From NCBI GenBank assembly GCA_902459845.2, contig CABPSV020000425.1:1-16537 (forward strand): DNA of 16,537 nucleotides, read 5' to 3'. Under the pieces are notes generated by a model, which was given only the letters and a program-made list of their open reading frames with translations, did not search any database and was not told where the DNA came from. The stretch is from Hepatocystis sp. ex Piliocolobus tephrosceles (taxonomy: Eukaryota; Apicomplexa; Aconoidasida; Haemosporida; Plasmodiidae). This document shows positions 1 to 10,462 of this stretch, piece by piece (the first letter of the stretch is position 1; each line of letters begins with the position of its first letter). Made by a program: the position numbers and the translations under genes.

Positions 1-381
1 TATACATATATATGTATGTATATACTTTCCTAATTTTAAAAACATAAAACGATATGTTAAAGTTTTTTAAAAAAAAGTAAGAAACCTTATTGTTGTATGA
101 CTACTTTTAAAACTTCATTTATTATAAATATATATTTATTTGCACGTATTGACGTTTGTACATATACATAAAGTCATATACACATTTTCCCAATTGATTA
201 TAAAATCAAGGTAATAAACAAAAAATGAAATGAACACACTATATAAATATAAAATAATATTCAAATGTAAATTATATTGTTTATTACAAAAAAAATATGC
301 TACTTTTATAAGCTGAACTACGTAGCAGTTTTATGTTTTTATTATAATCTTTAACTGTACAAAAAAAAGGTGTTCAACATT

Positions 382-415
<34 letters not shown>

Positions 416-1114
416 ATACATATCACTAGCAATATTTTGTATATCACTTTTGTTAAAAACGTTACAAGTTTCTTTTTTTTTCTTTTTTTTTATAAAAAGG
501 TAAAATATATATGACTCATTTACGCCTCCCTATAGTATATCGTTTTATTTGGGTTAAATTAACATGTTGCAATAGTAACACATGCTCGTCATATGTCACA
601 TAAAGTATTAAAAATTTTTTTTTTTTTTTTTTTTTTTAAATATATATATTTTTTTAAGTATATATATATTTTTTTTTTAAGTATATATATATATATTTTT
701 AAGTATATATATATTTTTTTTATAAGTATATTTATTTATTTTTTTTATTATTTTCACGCATTTTGCTTTACTGATATAATTTTGAAGTTACTTTTTGCAT
801 TAAGCAAACAGAAAGAAAAAGGAATGAAATTTGGTTTTAAAACGATCTTCAACTTTTAAATGTTGTTTATTTATTATACGTAGCGCATTTCTTTTTTTGC
901 TTTGGTGAGTACAAACAAAATTATATTTATATTTTTCCAAAGTATAAATTAGTATAAAATTTGTACAATAATAGGTAGATATATATATTTATATGTATAT
1001 GTTAGTGCATCACTGTTTACCTTCGAATTGACAAACAGAAATGAAAAAGGGTACATGTGAAAAACGAGATGATTTAAAAACCTATGTTGGCAAAAACATG
1101 ACACAACGATTCAT

Positions 1115-1147
<33 letters not shown>

Positions 1148-1512
1148 CACATTTTGTAAAAATTATTATTTGCTTTTGTTGAGTTTTGCATATACAAGTA
1201 AATACATATATTCGTATACTTATTTATTTATACATACCTACATACGTACGTACATATTTTTAATTTGCCTACTTACTAATTTTTTTTATCCATTTTTTTC
1301 AGCTCATTTTTTTCAACTCATTTATTTATCCCATTTGTGCTCATGCACTTATTCCCCTAATTTAACTTCCTTTTGTTGATAAAAAAAAAAAAAAAAAAAA
1401 GGAAAGGAAAGGAAAAAAAGAAAAAGCGATACACTTAAACAGTACTTGATGTATACAAAAAGAACAAACAGCTAGTGGATAAACAAACGAGAAAAAAAAA
1501 AAAAAAAAAAAA
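1..1512. other. Non-coding upstream region of the GluRS gene
   Basis: No convincing coding sequence is visible on either strand; the only open frames run through poly-T and TATATA tracts and read as Phe/Ile/Tyr strings. The stretch holds a (TA)n run at about 384-411, alternating T-run/TATATA blocks at about 617-725, and poly-A tracts at about 1122-1146, 1381-1400 and 1492-1512. The last of these directly abuts the GluRS start codon. Long dA:dT tracts are typical of Plasmodium promoters and 5' UTRs, so this is probably promoter plus leader. The transcription start cannot be located by eye, and part of the left end could be the 3' UTR of a gene outside the window. Confidence 0.6.
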
Positions 1513-3852
1513 ATGATAAACACTGACACAATAAACATTTACTACGGTAAAAAGTACCCAGTTGTATGCAAGACTATATTTAACATCCATAAAAACAACG
1601 ACAACAAAAACGGAGACATTAGTAATGGAACAAAAAAAAATATTGTTTTTATTAAAAATGAGAATGTGGAAAATATACAAGTTGAATTTTTAAATAAAAA
1701 TACACCTGAAACAAATAAAAAAGTAGATACAAGTGATGAAATATTTGCAAAAATATTAGATAAATTATTACAAACTAATTTATACGATATAACAGAAAAA
1801 AAAAAAAGCCAATTTCTCGTGTTTGTTCAAGCTCAATATAATGATTGGGTTGATTTTTTTCATTATAAAAAAAATACACCAAAAGATATATTCACAATAT
1901 GTGATTATGTTAATAAACATTTACAGTTAAATACATTTATATCTTTTCATTTCTTAACACTTTCAGATATATATATATATTACGAAATGTACAAATACTT
2001 TCATATAATTAATGGTTGTACTAATACATACATAACCCAATATAAGAATATTTTTAGGTGGTTTAGATTAATACATTCTTTATTACAACATGAGGATAAG
2101 CAATTAAATTCTTATTTAAAGGAACATATCATGACAATACAACCAACTACTACAATAAATAAAAATATAGATTCTAAACAACAAAACAAAAAAAAAACAC
2201 CAGCAACTTCATATGAAAGTAAATTAGAAAATGCAGTAGAAGGAAAAGTTGTTACAAGATTTCCACCTGAACCATCAGGTTATTTACATATTGGACATGC
2301 AAAAGCTGCATTTTTAAATAGTTATTATGCCAATTTATATAAAGGTAAAATGCTTTTAAGATTTGATGATACGAATCCAGTGTTAGAAGATATAAAATAT
2401 GAACAATCTATTATAGAAGATTTAAAAATGTTAGGTTTACAATATGAAAAAATAAGTTACTCTTCTGATTATTTTCCTTTATTACAAACATATTGTACTA
2501 AACTAATTGAAATGGGTAAAGCATATGCGGATGATACAAATGTAGAAGAAATGAGAAATCAGAGGGGGGATGGCATTGAATCTATTAATAGAAATAATTC
2601 AGTTGAACAAAATTTAAACATTTTCCAACATATGATAGAAGGTGATGAAATTGGTCAAAAAAATTGTATAAGAGCAAAAATAGATATGCAATGTAAAAAT
2701 AAATGTATGCGTGATCCTGTTGTGTTTAGATGTATAGTAGATATACCACATCATAGACATCAGTACAAATATAAATGTTACCCAACATATGACTTTGCTT
2801 GCCCAATTTTAGATTCTTTAGAAGGTGTGACACATGCACTTCGTACTAACGAGTACAGTGATAGAATCGAACAATATTATTGGTTTATAAATATATTAAA
2901 TTTAAGAAAAGTATATATTTACGAATTTAGTAGAATAGCTTTTGTTAAAACTGTTATGTCCAAGAGAAAATTAAAATGGTTTGTCGAAAATAAAATGGTA
3001 GATGGTTGGCTAGATCCACGTATGCCAACAATTAAAGGTATATTTAGGAGAGGTCTGACAAAAGAAGCTTTATTTCAATTTATTTTGGAACAAGGTCCAT
3101 CAAAAGCTGGTAATTTAATGCAATGGGATAAGTTATGGTCTATTAATAAACAAATTATTGATCCAATTATACCTAGATATGCTGCAGTTGATTATAAAAA
3201 TGCAGTAATATTAAAATTATCCAATTTAAATGAACAAGTAAATGAAAAAATAAGAGATTTACACATGAAAAACAAACAATTAGGTACATGTCCTATGTAC
3301 TATAACAATGAATTTTTAATTGAATTAGAAGATGCTCAAACGTTAAATGAAAATGAAGAAATTACTCTTATCAAATTAGGTAATGTTATAATAAAAAATA
3401 TAATAAAAAATGATAATAATGACACAAATAATAGAAATAATAATTCTATTAAAGAAATTATAGGTATATCCAATTTTAGTGGTGATTTTAAAAATACTAA
3501 AAAAAAAATACATTGGTTACCTAATATTCAAGATAAAATAATAAAATGTACTTTATACGAATATGATCATTTAATTACTGTAGATAAATTTGATAGTAAT
3601 GATAAAACTGATTGGACTAAGTTTATTAATCATAACTCAAAACATGAAACATTAGTTTATGCAGAAATAGGAATTACAAATCTTAAAGTAACTGATAAAT
3701 TACAATTTGAAAGAAGAGGTTATTTTATTGTTGATCAAATAATGGACATTAATAATTACCATTTAATTAAAATCCCGGATGGAAAATCAAAAAATATGTC
3801 CATCATATCAACTAAAGTCGACCCTAAACATTTGGCGGGCACAAAAAAGTAA
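1513..3852 (+). CDS. Glutamate--tRNA ligase, cytosolic (class I aminoacyl-tRNA synthetase)
   Basis: The 779-residue product should charge tRNA-Glu with glutamate in the cytosol. Residues about 95-205 resemble the GST-like domain that eukaryotic GluRS uses to join multi-synthetase assemblies. A Lys/Gln/Asn linker follows at about 210-235. The catalytic core begins with RFPPEPSGYLHIGHAKAA, with the HIGH signature at 259-262. MSKRK, the eukaryotic form of KMSKS, is at 482-486, followed by DGWLDPR at 497-503 and then the beta-barrel anticodon-binding region. The upstream ALRTNEYSDR..QYYW string is typical of GluRS rather than GlnRS. There is no obvious signal or transit peptide, so the apicoplast enzyme is less likely. 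The start is the first ATG after a poly-A tract. A small Asn/Asp-rich insert (about 630-652) interrupts the C-terminal barrel. The gene is intronless, unlike its neighbours. Confidence 0.93.
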   Translation: MINTDTINIYYGKKYPVVCKTIFNIHKNNDNKNGDISNGTKKNIVFIKNENVENIQVEFLNKNTPETNKKVDTSDEIFAKILDKLLQTNLYDITEKKKSQFLVFVQAQYNDWVDFFHYKKNTPKDIFTICDYVNKHLQLNTFISFHFLTLSDIYIYYEMYKYFHIINGCTNTYITQYKNIFRWFRLIHSLLQHEDKQLNSYLKEHIMTIQPTTTINKNIDSKQQNKKKTPATSYESKLENAVEGKVVTRFPPEPSGYLHIGHAKAAFLNSYYANLYKGKMLLRFDDTNPVLEDIKYEQSIIEDLKMLGLQYEKISYSSDYFPLLQTYCTKLIEMGKAYADDTNVEEMRNQRGDGIESINRNNSVEQNLNIFQHMIEGDEIGQKNCIRAKIDMQCKNKCMRDPVVFRCIVDIPHHRHQYKYKCYPTYDFACPILDSLEGVTHALRTNEYSDRIEQYYWFINILNLRKVYIYEFSRIAFVKTVMSKRKLKWFVENKMVDGWLDPRMPTIKGIFRRGLTKEALFQFILEQGPSKAGNLMQWDKLWSINKQIIDPIIPRYAAVDYKNAVILKLSNLNEQVNEKIRDLHMKNKQLGTCPMYYNNEFLIELEDAQTLNENEEITLIKLGNVIIKNIIKNDNNDTNNRNNNSIKEIIGISNFSGDFKNTKKKIHWLPNIQDKIIKCTLYEYDHLITVDKFDSNDKTDWTKFINHNSKHETLVYAEIGITNLKVTDKLQFERRGYFIVDQIMDINNYHLIKIPDGKSKNMSIISTKVDPKHLAGTKK

Positions 3853-4019
3853 AAAAAAAATCAAATCTTAAAAAAATTAAAATAAAAGCTAAAAAAAAAA
3901 AAAAATTACAGATTTTCTCAAAACAAAAAAAAAGAAACACATATAATGTAGTAAGTAACCTTTACCATTTTTAATTAATTTATAGTATACGTTATTTTGT
4001 AATAGAATTATTATTATTA

Positions 4020-4051
<32 letters not shown>

Positions 4052-5152
4052 ATGCCTCAATTTGAATTACACAAATAATTGTTATTATGGTTTTATTATG
4101 CTATTTGCTTCATTCCATTTTATCGTTTTGTTATTTTATTTTGCTTTCTCTTAAACCCACTTTATCACTATAAAAAAAAAAATAAATAAAAAAAAAAAAA
4201 AAATTTAGAACTATCACTAACGCTTACAAAAATATAAAAAAAAAAAAAACGTAGAACTATCACTAACGCGTACAAAAATATATAAAAAAAAAAAACTTAG
4301 AACTATCATTAACGCGTACAAAAATATATAAAAAAAAAAAACTTAGAACTATCACTAACGCGTACAAAAATATATAAAAAAAAAAAAAAACGTAGAACTA
4401 TCACTAACGCTTACAAAAATATATAAAAAAAAAAAAACGTAGAACTATCACTAACGCGTACAAAAATATATAAAAAAAAAAAAACTTAGAACTATCACTA
4501 ACGCTTACAAAAATATATAAAAAAAAAAAACTTAGAACTATCACTAACGCTTACAAAAATATATAAAAAAAAAAAACGTAGAAATATCACTAACTCATGC
4601 AAATACATATAAAAAAAAAAACACTTAAAAATTTTCACTAACACATGCAAAAGGATGTAAAAAAAAAAACAAAAAAACAAAAATTAAATCACATGTGTAC
4701 GTTGGTATAAACGAACGCACGATCTTTTCAGTGTGCTTTGAAGTTTTCTCGTATAACAACAAGCTTTCTCTATATTTGAAAATTGTTAAACGTGTTATTC
4801 TTAATTGTATTTTTAGATAATCCATTTTTTTTTTTATTTTTTTTTTTTTTTTTATTTTTTAACTTACTGCTATTTCTTTGAAAAAAAAAAAGTGGTAAGA
4901 AAAAATACATCCATTTGCGTTTAATAAATCACGTCCTTGTTTATTTAGATCTTTTTTTAAACGGTTTTTTAAACCTTTTTTTTAAGCTATTTTTATTTCG
5001 TTTGTACGCACAGCCATTACTATAATTGTATATTTTTTTCGGTCATTGTGTAAAGACGAACCATAATAAAATAAAAAAAAATTTATTGCACGTTTAATTT
5101 AGAAGAAAACGTATTTTTTTTTTTTTCTATTGTTTTTTGTATTTTAAAAAAG
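3853..5152. other. Intergenic region between GluRS and the Nudix gene
   Basis: No coding exon is supported. The first part (3853-4170) is the probable GluRS 3' UTR, with a T-run at about 4026-4050. A minisatellite occupies about 4206-4665 and is listed separately. From 4685 to 4825 the base composition is less extreme, with mixed sequence containing several CG dinucleotides, but I see no frame with protein character. The part from about 4830 to 5152 is T-rich and is probably the promoter and leader of the Nudix gene, with a poly-T tract at about 5114-5126 shortly before its start codon. Confidence 0.6.
4206..4665. repeat. Ten-copy 46-47-bp minisatellite
   Basis: Each unit contains a tagaactatcactaacgc core, then g/t-tacaaaaatatat and a run of 10-14 A. 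Unit starts read by eye are about 4206, 4252, 4298, 4344, 4393, 4440, 4487, 4533, 4579 and 4624, giving periods of 45-49 bp. Length differences lie mostly in the A-run. Copies 1-8 are nearly identical apart from a g/t alternation in the core (cgcttac or cgcgtac). Copies 9 and 10, on the Nudix side, are clearly diverged. The array is intergenic. It is open on the minus strand only as a low-complexity Phe-rich frame, which I do not consider a gene. Confidence 0.9.
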
Positions 5153-5696
5153 ATGACAGACATTATTCAAAAAGATTTTGAAAATAACAAAAATGAACGA
5201 ATCATCATTGTAAATGATAAAGATGAGTATGAAAGAATAGATATACGAAAAAATATGAGGTTAAATAATTGGTGGCATAGGACAACACTAATATTTGTAT
5301 TTACTTTAATATCAAACGAGTATTTTCTTTATGTACATAAAAGGTCGAAACTTAAAGATTATTGTCCTTCATATTACTCTTTAGGTTTTGGTGGGATTAT
5401 TTCAGAAAATGAAAATTACGTACAAAACGCAATTAAAGAGTTACAAGAAGAAAGTGGAATCACAAAAAATGAAGAACAGTTATATGAATTAGGTTTATAC
5501 AAATGTGATGTCAAATGTACAAAATGTTTTATTATGGCTTATGTAATATTTTAAATACAATCTTTATTTTTTATTTTTTATTTTTTATTTTTTTTTATTT
5601 TTTTTTTCTATTCTCCAAATAAGGTTTTGTTTGATTATGTATAGTTTTATTATGTTTGTTTTTATAAAATATTGGTATTTTTTTATAAATTATTTG

Positions 5697-5729
<33 letters not shown>

Positions 5730-6274
5730 ACTTAGGTTACCTTTATTTCACCATATTTCCAACTCATACCTCAACCAAGCGAAGTTGATTTTATAGAAAA
5801 AATACCTTTAAAGGATTTAGACCAGTTTATACAAAAAGAAAAAGTTACCATGACAAGTAATAATAAAAAATATGAATTTTTTTACATCATTTATTTGTTT
5901 ATTATTTATCCTTTTGTTATATATAAAATACAAATAATTTATTTTATTTTTTCTACAAAAACACGTTTATTTTTTCCTACTGTATTTTGTGTCAATGTAA
6001 TTTTTATTTTTTTATAAAAAATAATGGAAACAAATAAAAAAAAAAAAAAAAAATAAAACGCCTACACGTATGTATGCACATGTATACATATATATATATA
6101 GCTATACATTTATGCTAATATTTTTTTTGTTTTTAATTATTACACGGTGTTTATACCGCTAATACACACATATGAGCACTTATTTGATTTTATGCAGGTC
6201 TAATGGTATTTAACAATTTAAAAAATAAATTGACAAAAGAAGCTTTAGATGAATATTCTAAAATTATTAATTAA
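5153..6274 (+). CDS. Nudix hydrolase, YfcD/IPP-isomerase-like subfamily (three exons)
   Basis: Exons are 5153-5542, 5736-5856 and 6198-6274. The phases agree (0, then 1) and the product is 195 residues. Donors are GTAATA and GTAATA; acceptors are CTTAG and TGCAG. The Nudix box lies at residues 81-103 with the pattern G-x5-E-x7-KE-LQEE-SGI. Here the usual Arg before the first Glu is Lys (K95), while E96, E99 and E100, which bind the catalytic divalent metal, are kept. The WWHRTT segment (40-45), the KDYCP..Y.SLGFGG run and the C-terminal EVDF.. and SLMVF stretches match the layout of the YfcD/isopentenyl-diphosphate isomerase-like branch, and the length is near the roughly 180 aa of YfcD. The substrate cannot be deduced; Nudix enzymes cleave nucleoside diphosphates linked to another moiety. 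Exon 1 alone stops after V-I-F in the intron, so splicing is required. No targeting signal is evident. Confidence 0.85.
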
Positions 6275-6373
6275 AATAGCTTACTATGTTAACTTAATAA
6301 ATATAAGAAAGAACAAAATAAAAACTGAATAAGAACAAAACAGACATAAACATTGTTGGGAAATACTAATAAT

Positions 6374-6408
<35 letters not shown>

Positions 6409-6449
6409 AACAGTAGTTTACTTTTATAATTCAATAAATAAATTGTGCT

Positions 6450-6488
<39 letters not shown>

Positions 6489-6862
6489 ATATATATATAT
6501 ATATATATAGTTTTTTTAAATATTTATATAAAAAAAAACATTTTTGCAATTATCTACGTTTGCTGCATCGTCATATAAACAAAAGAGCATTTGTGTGTAT
6601 ATATATAATTTGTTTAAATATTTATGTGAAAAAAACATTTTTGCAATTATCTACATTTGTTTCGTTGTGATATAAACAAAAGTGTGTATGTGTGTACATA
6701 TATATACGTATAGAGAGAAAGAGAGCCGTCCTTTTACATATTTCTTAACTTATTTCTTAACTTCACATTTCAAAAAAAAAGTCAACATATGGCTTGCTTT
6801 TTTTTTTTTTTTTTTTTTATTAATAATGATATATATATAAACAAAACACAATAACTTTACAA
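6275..6862. other. Intergenic region between the Nudix gene and the eleven-exon gene
   Basis: No gene is seen. The stretch holds a T-run (about 6379-6404), an A-run (about 6457-6486) followed by (TA)n, a diverged tandem duplication of about 97 bp (listed separately), a purine patch (agagagaaagagagcc, about 6711-6727) and another T-run (about 6799-6818) close to the downstream start codon. It probably holds the 3' end of the Nudix transcript and the promoter of the next gene. Confidence 0.6.
6511..6704. repeat. Diverged tandem duplication, about 97 bp per copy
   Basis: Two adjacent copies share a t-rich start (ttttaaatatttat), then acatttttgcaattatctac, then a ttg..cg.. section, atataaacaaaag and a gtgtgtat..atatata tail. 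The acatttttgcaattatctac block begins near 6538 in copy 1 and 6635 in copy 2, an offset of 97 bp. The copies differ by substitutions and short gaps. No coding frame spans them. Confidence 0.75.
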
Positions 6863-7471
6863 ATGAAAATTCTTTATATTTGTGACACTAGACTTCACAA
6901 CTTTAATAGTAAAGAGACAAAATATTTATTTAAATATTGGTTTCACTCTTTACAAGATTTAATTAATCATAGTAGATTAAGGAATATAAAACTTTGGCTA
7001 GTTTGCATAAGTACGTAAAAAAAAAAAAATAAAATAAAATAAAATAAAAAAAAAAAAAAATGTGGATTATGTGCCTAGCACGCATACAATTGTGCATTAA
7101 CAAAAAAAATTTAAATGTTGAATTGATCTAACTTATTAATGTTAATGAATAAGGTCTGAATTTTCTACATGTATGTTTTTTTTTTTTTTTTTTTTTTTAT
7201 TACATTTATATATATATAGATATATATGTTACATTTCATATATTGCTATCCTCGTTTTTGTTTTATTTTTTTTCTTTGATTCAGGTCTAATAGATTACGT
7301 AGACATTTTAAACTTCACTGATTTATTTAATTACAAAAATGTAAAAAATTGTATCAAAAAAATAATGTCACATTTTCAACACAACATTAATGATGTACAT
7401 GATAAAGGTAAAGTAGTGGATCCTTTACTGGCATTTTTAAAAAACGGTGAAAGCATGTTTATATTTTTTAG

Positions 7472-7515
<44 letters not shown>

Positions 7516-8269
7516 CAGTTTATGCATGTACATGTTTTTAAAAAAAATTTAGTAGTAAATATGTTTTTGGTTATATATGTTAAAAGTTTTAAAAACATTT
7601 GTCTATGTATCATGAATTATGTATACGATCTTGCAAAATGCGTCTCTCCTTTTATCCCATATAACCATGCATGTGTAAAACACAGACATATATGTTTATG
7701 TACTATATATATTTTTTATGTTTTTATAGATTATTTAAAAATTAAAGAATGTGACAAAGTTGCAGTTTTATCAAGTAACATTTATATTTGGGCTGACAAA
7801 TTACAAGAATTAAAATTTATTGGAGATCGATATTGCTCATGCTCTTGCAAATTTGTTTTCTTTAATGGTTACATATATATATATATATATATATACAAAC
7901 TCGCATAGAAAAATGACAAACGCTTGTATGAATGATTTTATTTACACATTAACTAATTTATTCACTTAATTTATTGATTCACTAATTCGCTAACGAATTC
8001 ATTTGTTAATTTGCATATTATATATATATATATATATATAAACACATATTTTATTTTTTTTATTTTTTTTTTAGTCCAAAACAAACTGAACGAAAACAAA
8101 AAAAAAATAGAACAACTTTGTTGCGAATTAAATGCATATAGTTGTTTTATTTTTAAAATCGTTGAGTTAAATAAAATTAACATCTTACAAATATCAAAAG
8201 ACATTTTGGATGTAAAGTTTGTTGTATCATTCATTTTTAGTTTAAAAAATGAGGTATAACCAATAGAAG

Positions 8270-8310
<41 letters not shown>

Positions 8311-9860
8311 TTAACAAGTAGTAGAATGGAGACAACAATAAACTACAACCATTAGACATGTGGAATAAACATGTGTCATTAGTGTTAAAAAAAAAAAAAA
8401 ATAAAATAATTATTATATTTTATATGAATCTATTTTTATATATATTATAGCTATTACTCCAGTGTGAAGCAAGGCCCCTCATTACTGAGTTGGAAAATGA
8501 GACATATATCGGGTTTAATAAACTACTAATTGAATTTGACATAAGAGCAAAAGCTTTAAAGGAAGCCATATCACAACACTTGGTTAAATTTTTATATACA
8601 TACTTACTCGTGAATTTAGAAAAAAAACTATGTAAAAGTTTTTTAATAACATTATGATACTTGTTTATAGTTTGTAGAAAACGTTTTTTTATTTTATTTA
8701 TTTATTTTATTTATTTTATTTATTTATTTTTTTATTTATTTTATTTATTTTATTTATTTTTTTTTTTTTTAGATTTATGGGATACCAATTTTTTTAAGCA
8801 GCGAACCATTTTCTGAACATAATTTAATTTCTTTAAATTCTCTTGCAAAAGAATTATACGAAAATGTAAAAAAAAAAAAAAAAAAAAAAAAAAATTATTT
8901 TTTATTTTAATTTACCTGAGTTATATATATATATATATGGTGTACACACACACACCCCAAACAAAGGTTACATAGGTATACATTCAAAAATGTAAATGTA
9001 ACTTGTTTCTTGATTTCTTCACCCAAAGCTAACCATATTTAATTGTTTTATAATCAAAGTTTCACTGTAATATATGCATAAAAATATACTATAGGAACAT
9101 GTACTAATACTGAGGTCTAACATAAATCCTATTGATTTAAAAATGCAGTAATAATAAAAATAAAAAATAAAAAATAAAAAACATGGTACAAAAAAACATA
9201 CATTTTTTTATATATACATGTCTTGTTTTGTCTTGTTTTATTATTATTATTATTATTATTTTTTATTTTATTTTATTTTTTTTTGGTAAAGTGAAAAAGA
9301 AGTTCGATTTTTATGGGTTGGTACACCCATGGTTAAAGATGAAAACCCCGTATCGTTATGTCTACATGTAAATTTAAAAATAATTTAATGTTTGTTTCTT
9401 TTTTCTTATATTGCGCCTAGATACATTAATTTTTTATTTTTAATTCTTATGTTATGTATTCTTATACATGTGTTTGTGCACACATATGTATATATATGTA
9501 TAGGTGCGTGCTTCATTATATATATATACGCTTTTTTTTGTTTTATTCACATTGCAACAGGGTTTATCAACACAAGAAATTTACTCACGTAGTATTGAAG
9601 ACTGTAGCGTACAACAGATAGGAAATATAGAAGACAAAGAAAACAATAAACTAAGTGAAATGCTTAACTTTTTAATTTTAATCGAAGAGTTTAATCCTTT
9701 AGTAATTAAAAAAGAGACAAAACAAAAAAAAAAAAAAAAGCAATAAATCAAAAAAAAAATATCGAATAAAATAAAAAATTCCTTTTTTATTAAGACCACT
9801 GTGGCAATTGCTATGGCGTAGTACCACTCGCCACACCGTTGTGTCATTTATTTTATAGCG

Positions 9861-9896
<36 letters not shown>

Positions 9897-10462
9897 TAAA
9901 TAAATAAATCAACAAGTAAAGCAACAAGTAAATAAAAAAATAAATAAATCAACAAATAAATCAACAAATAAATCAATAGATAAATGCTATTAATTTTTAT
10001 TTTCCTGCTATTTTATAGGAATATAGCAATGAAAGATTTGAATATTCGTTTAAGTTTGCAAGAAGTTCTTTGATAAATTTTACCAGTACCGATGAACATT
10101 TAAACAAAGGGTATTCATACATAGCGTATTAATATAAACACATATATAAATTTACTACATTTTTGCATATAGCGTTTTTTATTTATTTATTTATTTTTTT
10201 TTATTTATTTTTTTCCTGCCTTTTAATTAGAAACCAGAACACAACACTTTTAAAAAACAACATGTATGACAGTACTGATGAGGAAGACAATACTACGCAA
10301 GAGAAACCTTTAAAAAGAGGAAAGCTAACAAAAACAATTAAACCAAAAAACGAAATTACTTTTAAAAAAGATAGTTTAAAAAATAAAAAAAAAACAATTC
10401 CAGACCCAAGATCTGTACTTTTAACCAACATTAATAAAGCTTTTCAAAAAAATATTATATGA
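6863..10462 (+). CDS. Unrecognised eleven-exon protein, possible vWA/Rossmann-like N-terminal half
   Basis: I rebuilt exons at 6863-7010, 7285-7446, 7730-7867, 8075-8253, 8451-8582, 8773-8865, 9095-9147, 9292-9367, 9561-9701, 10019-10110 and 10231-10462. All ten junction phases match and the sum is 1446 nt (481 codons plus stop). I do not recognise the family. Residues 1-210 alternate short hydrophobic strands (ILYICDT, KLWLVCIS, KVAVLSS, CKFVFFN, CFIFKIVE) with amphipathic helices, which suggests an alpha/beta sandwich of vWA type without a clear metal-site DxSxS. The middle (about 210-330) has further strands. The last exon is basic and Lys-rich, contains PLKRGKLTK (a plausible nuclear signal) and ends near IPDPRSVLLTNINKAF. 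Uncertain points: exon 2 could end at 7407 instead of 7446; exon 3 ends at a weak GTTACA donor; reading past 9701 gives an early stop at 9744-9746. Confidence 0.72.
9794..9846. other. GC-rich element inside intron 9 of the eleven-exon gene
   Basis: About 53 bp with more than half G+C sit in an intron whose other parts are almost pure A+T. The GC content is higher than in any exon of the window. The element contains a possible hairpin, tggcg (about 9823-9827) pairing with cgcca (about 9838-9842) around a 10-nt loop, plus a gtggc/gccac alternative. It is not flanked by splice sites that would make an in-phase exon. No C/D boxes were recognised. It could be a small structured RNA or a conserved intronic element; the identity is unknown. 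Confidence 0.45.
9882..9985. repeat. Short degenerate repeat (aataaatcaac-like) in intron 9
   Basis: Runs of aaat followed by several copies of aataaatcaacaaataaatc and aacaagtaaa variants fill the 3' half of the intron between 9702 and 10018. This is simple-sequence DNA with no frame or splice role visible beyond the acceptor ttttatag just downstream. Confidence 0.7.

Noticed and set aside
593..859. Open frame rich in Phe, Tyr and Ile upstream of GluRS
   Set aside because: It translates T-runs and TATATA repeats; no domain, no codon signature of a gene, no conserved-looking segment.
1435..1680. Minus-strand open frame overlapping the GluRS start
   Set aside because: Shadow of the GluRS coding sequence and the poly-A leader.
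4206..4665. Centromere or telomere repeat
   Set aside because: Only ten copies, no telomeric GGGTTYA-type unit, and the array sits between two housekeeping genes.
4498..4825. Minus-strand Phe-rich frames over the 46-bp repeat
   Set aside because: Produced by the repeat unit and its A-run; no protein character.
9183..9371. Plus-strand frame reading VKKKFDFYGLVHPWLKMK
   Set aside because: Wrong frame. The phase-matched exon 9292-9367 reads HEKEVRFLWVGTPMVKDENP instead and joins both neighbours correctly.
9581..9847. Minus-strand frame over exon 9 and the GC-rich island
   Set aside because: Shadow of exon 9 and low-complexity intron; the island itself is reported separately.
10201..10431. Minus-strand frame opposite the last exon of the eleven-exon gene
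   Set aside because: Antisense shadow of the Lys-rich exon, which naturally gives Phe/Leu/Ser.
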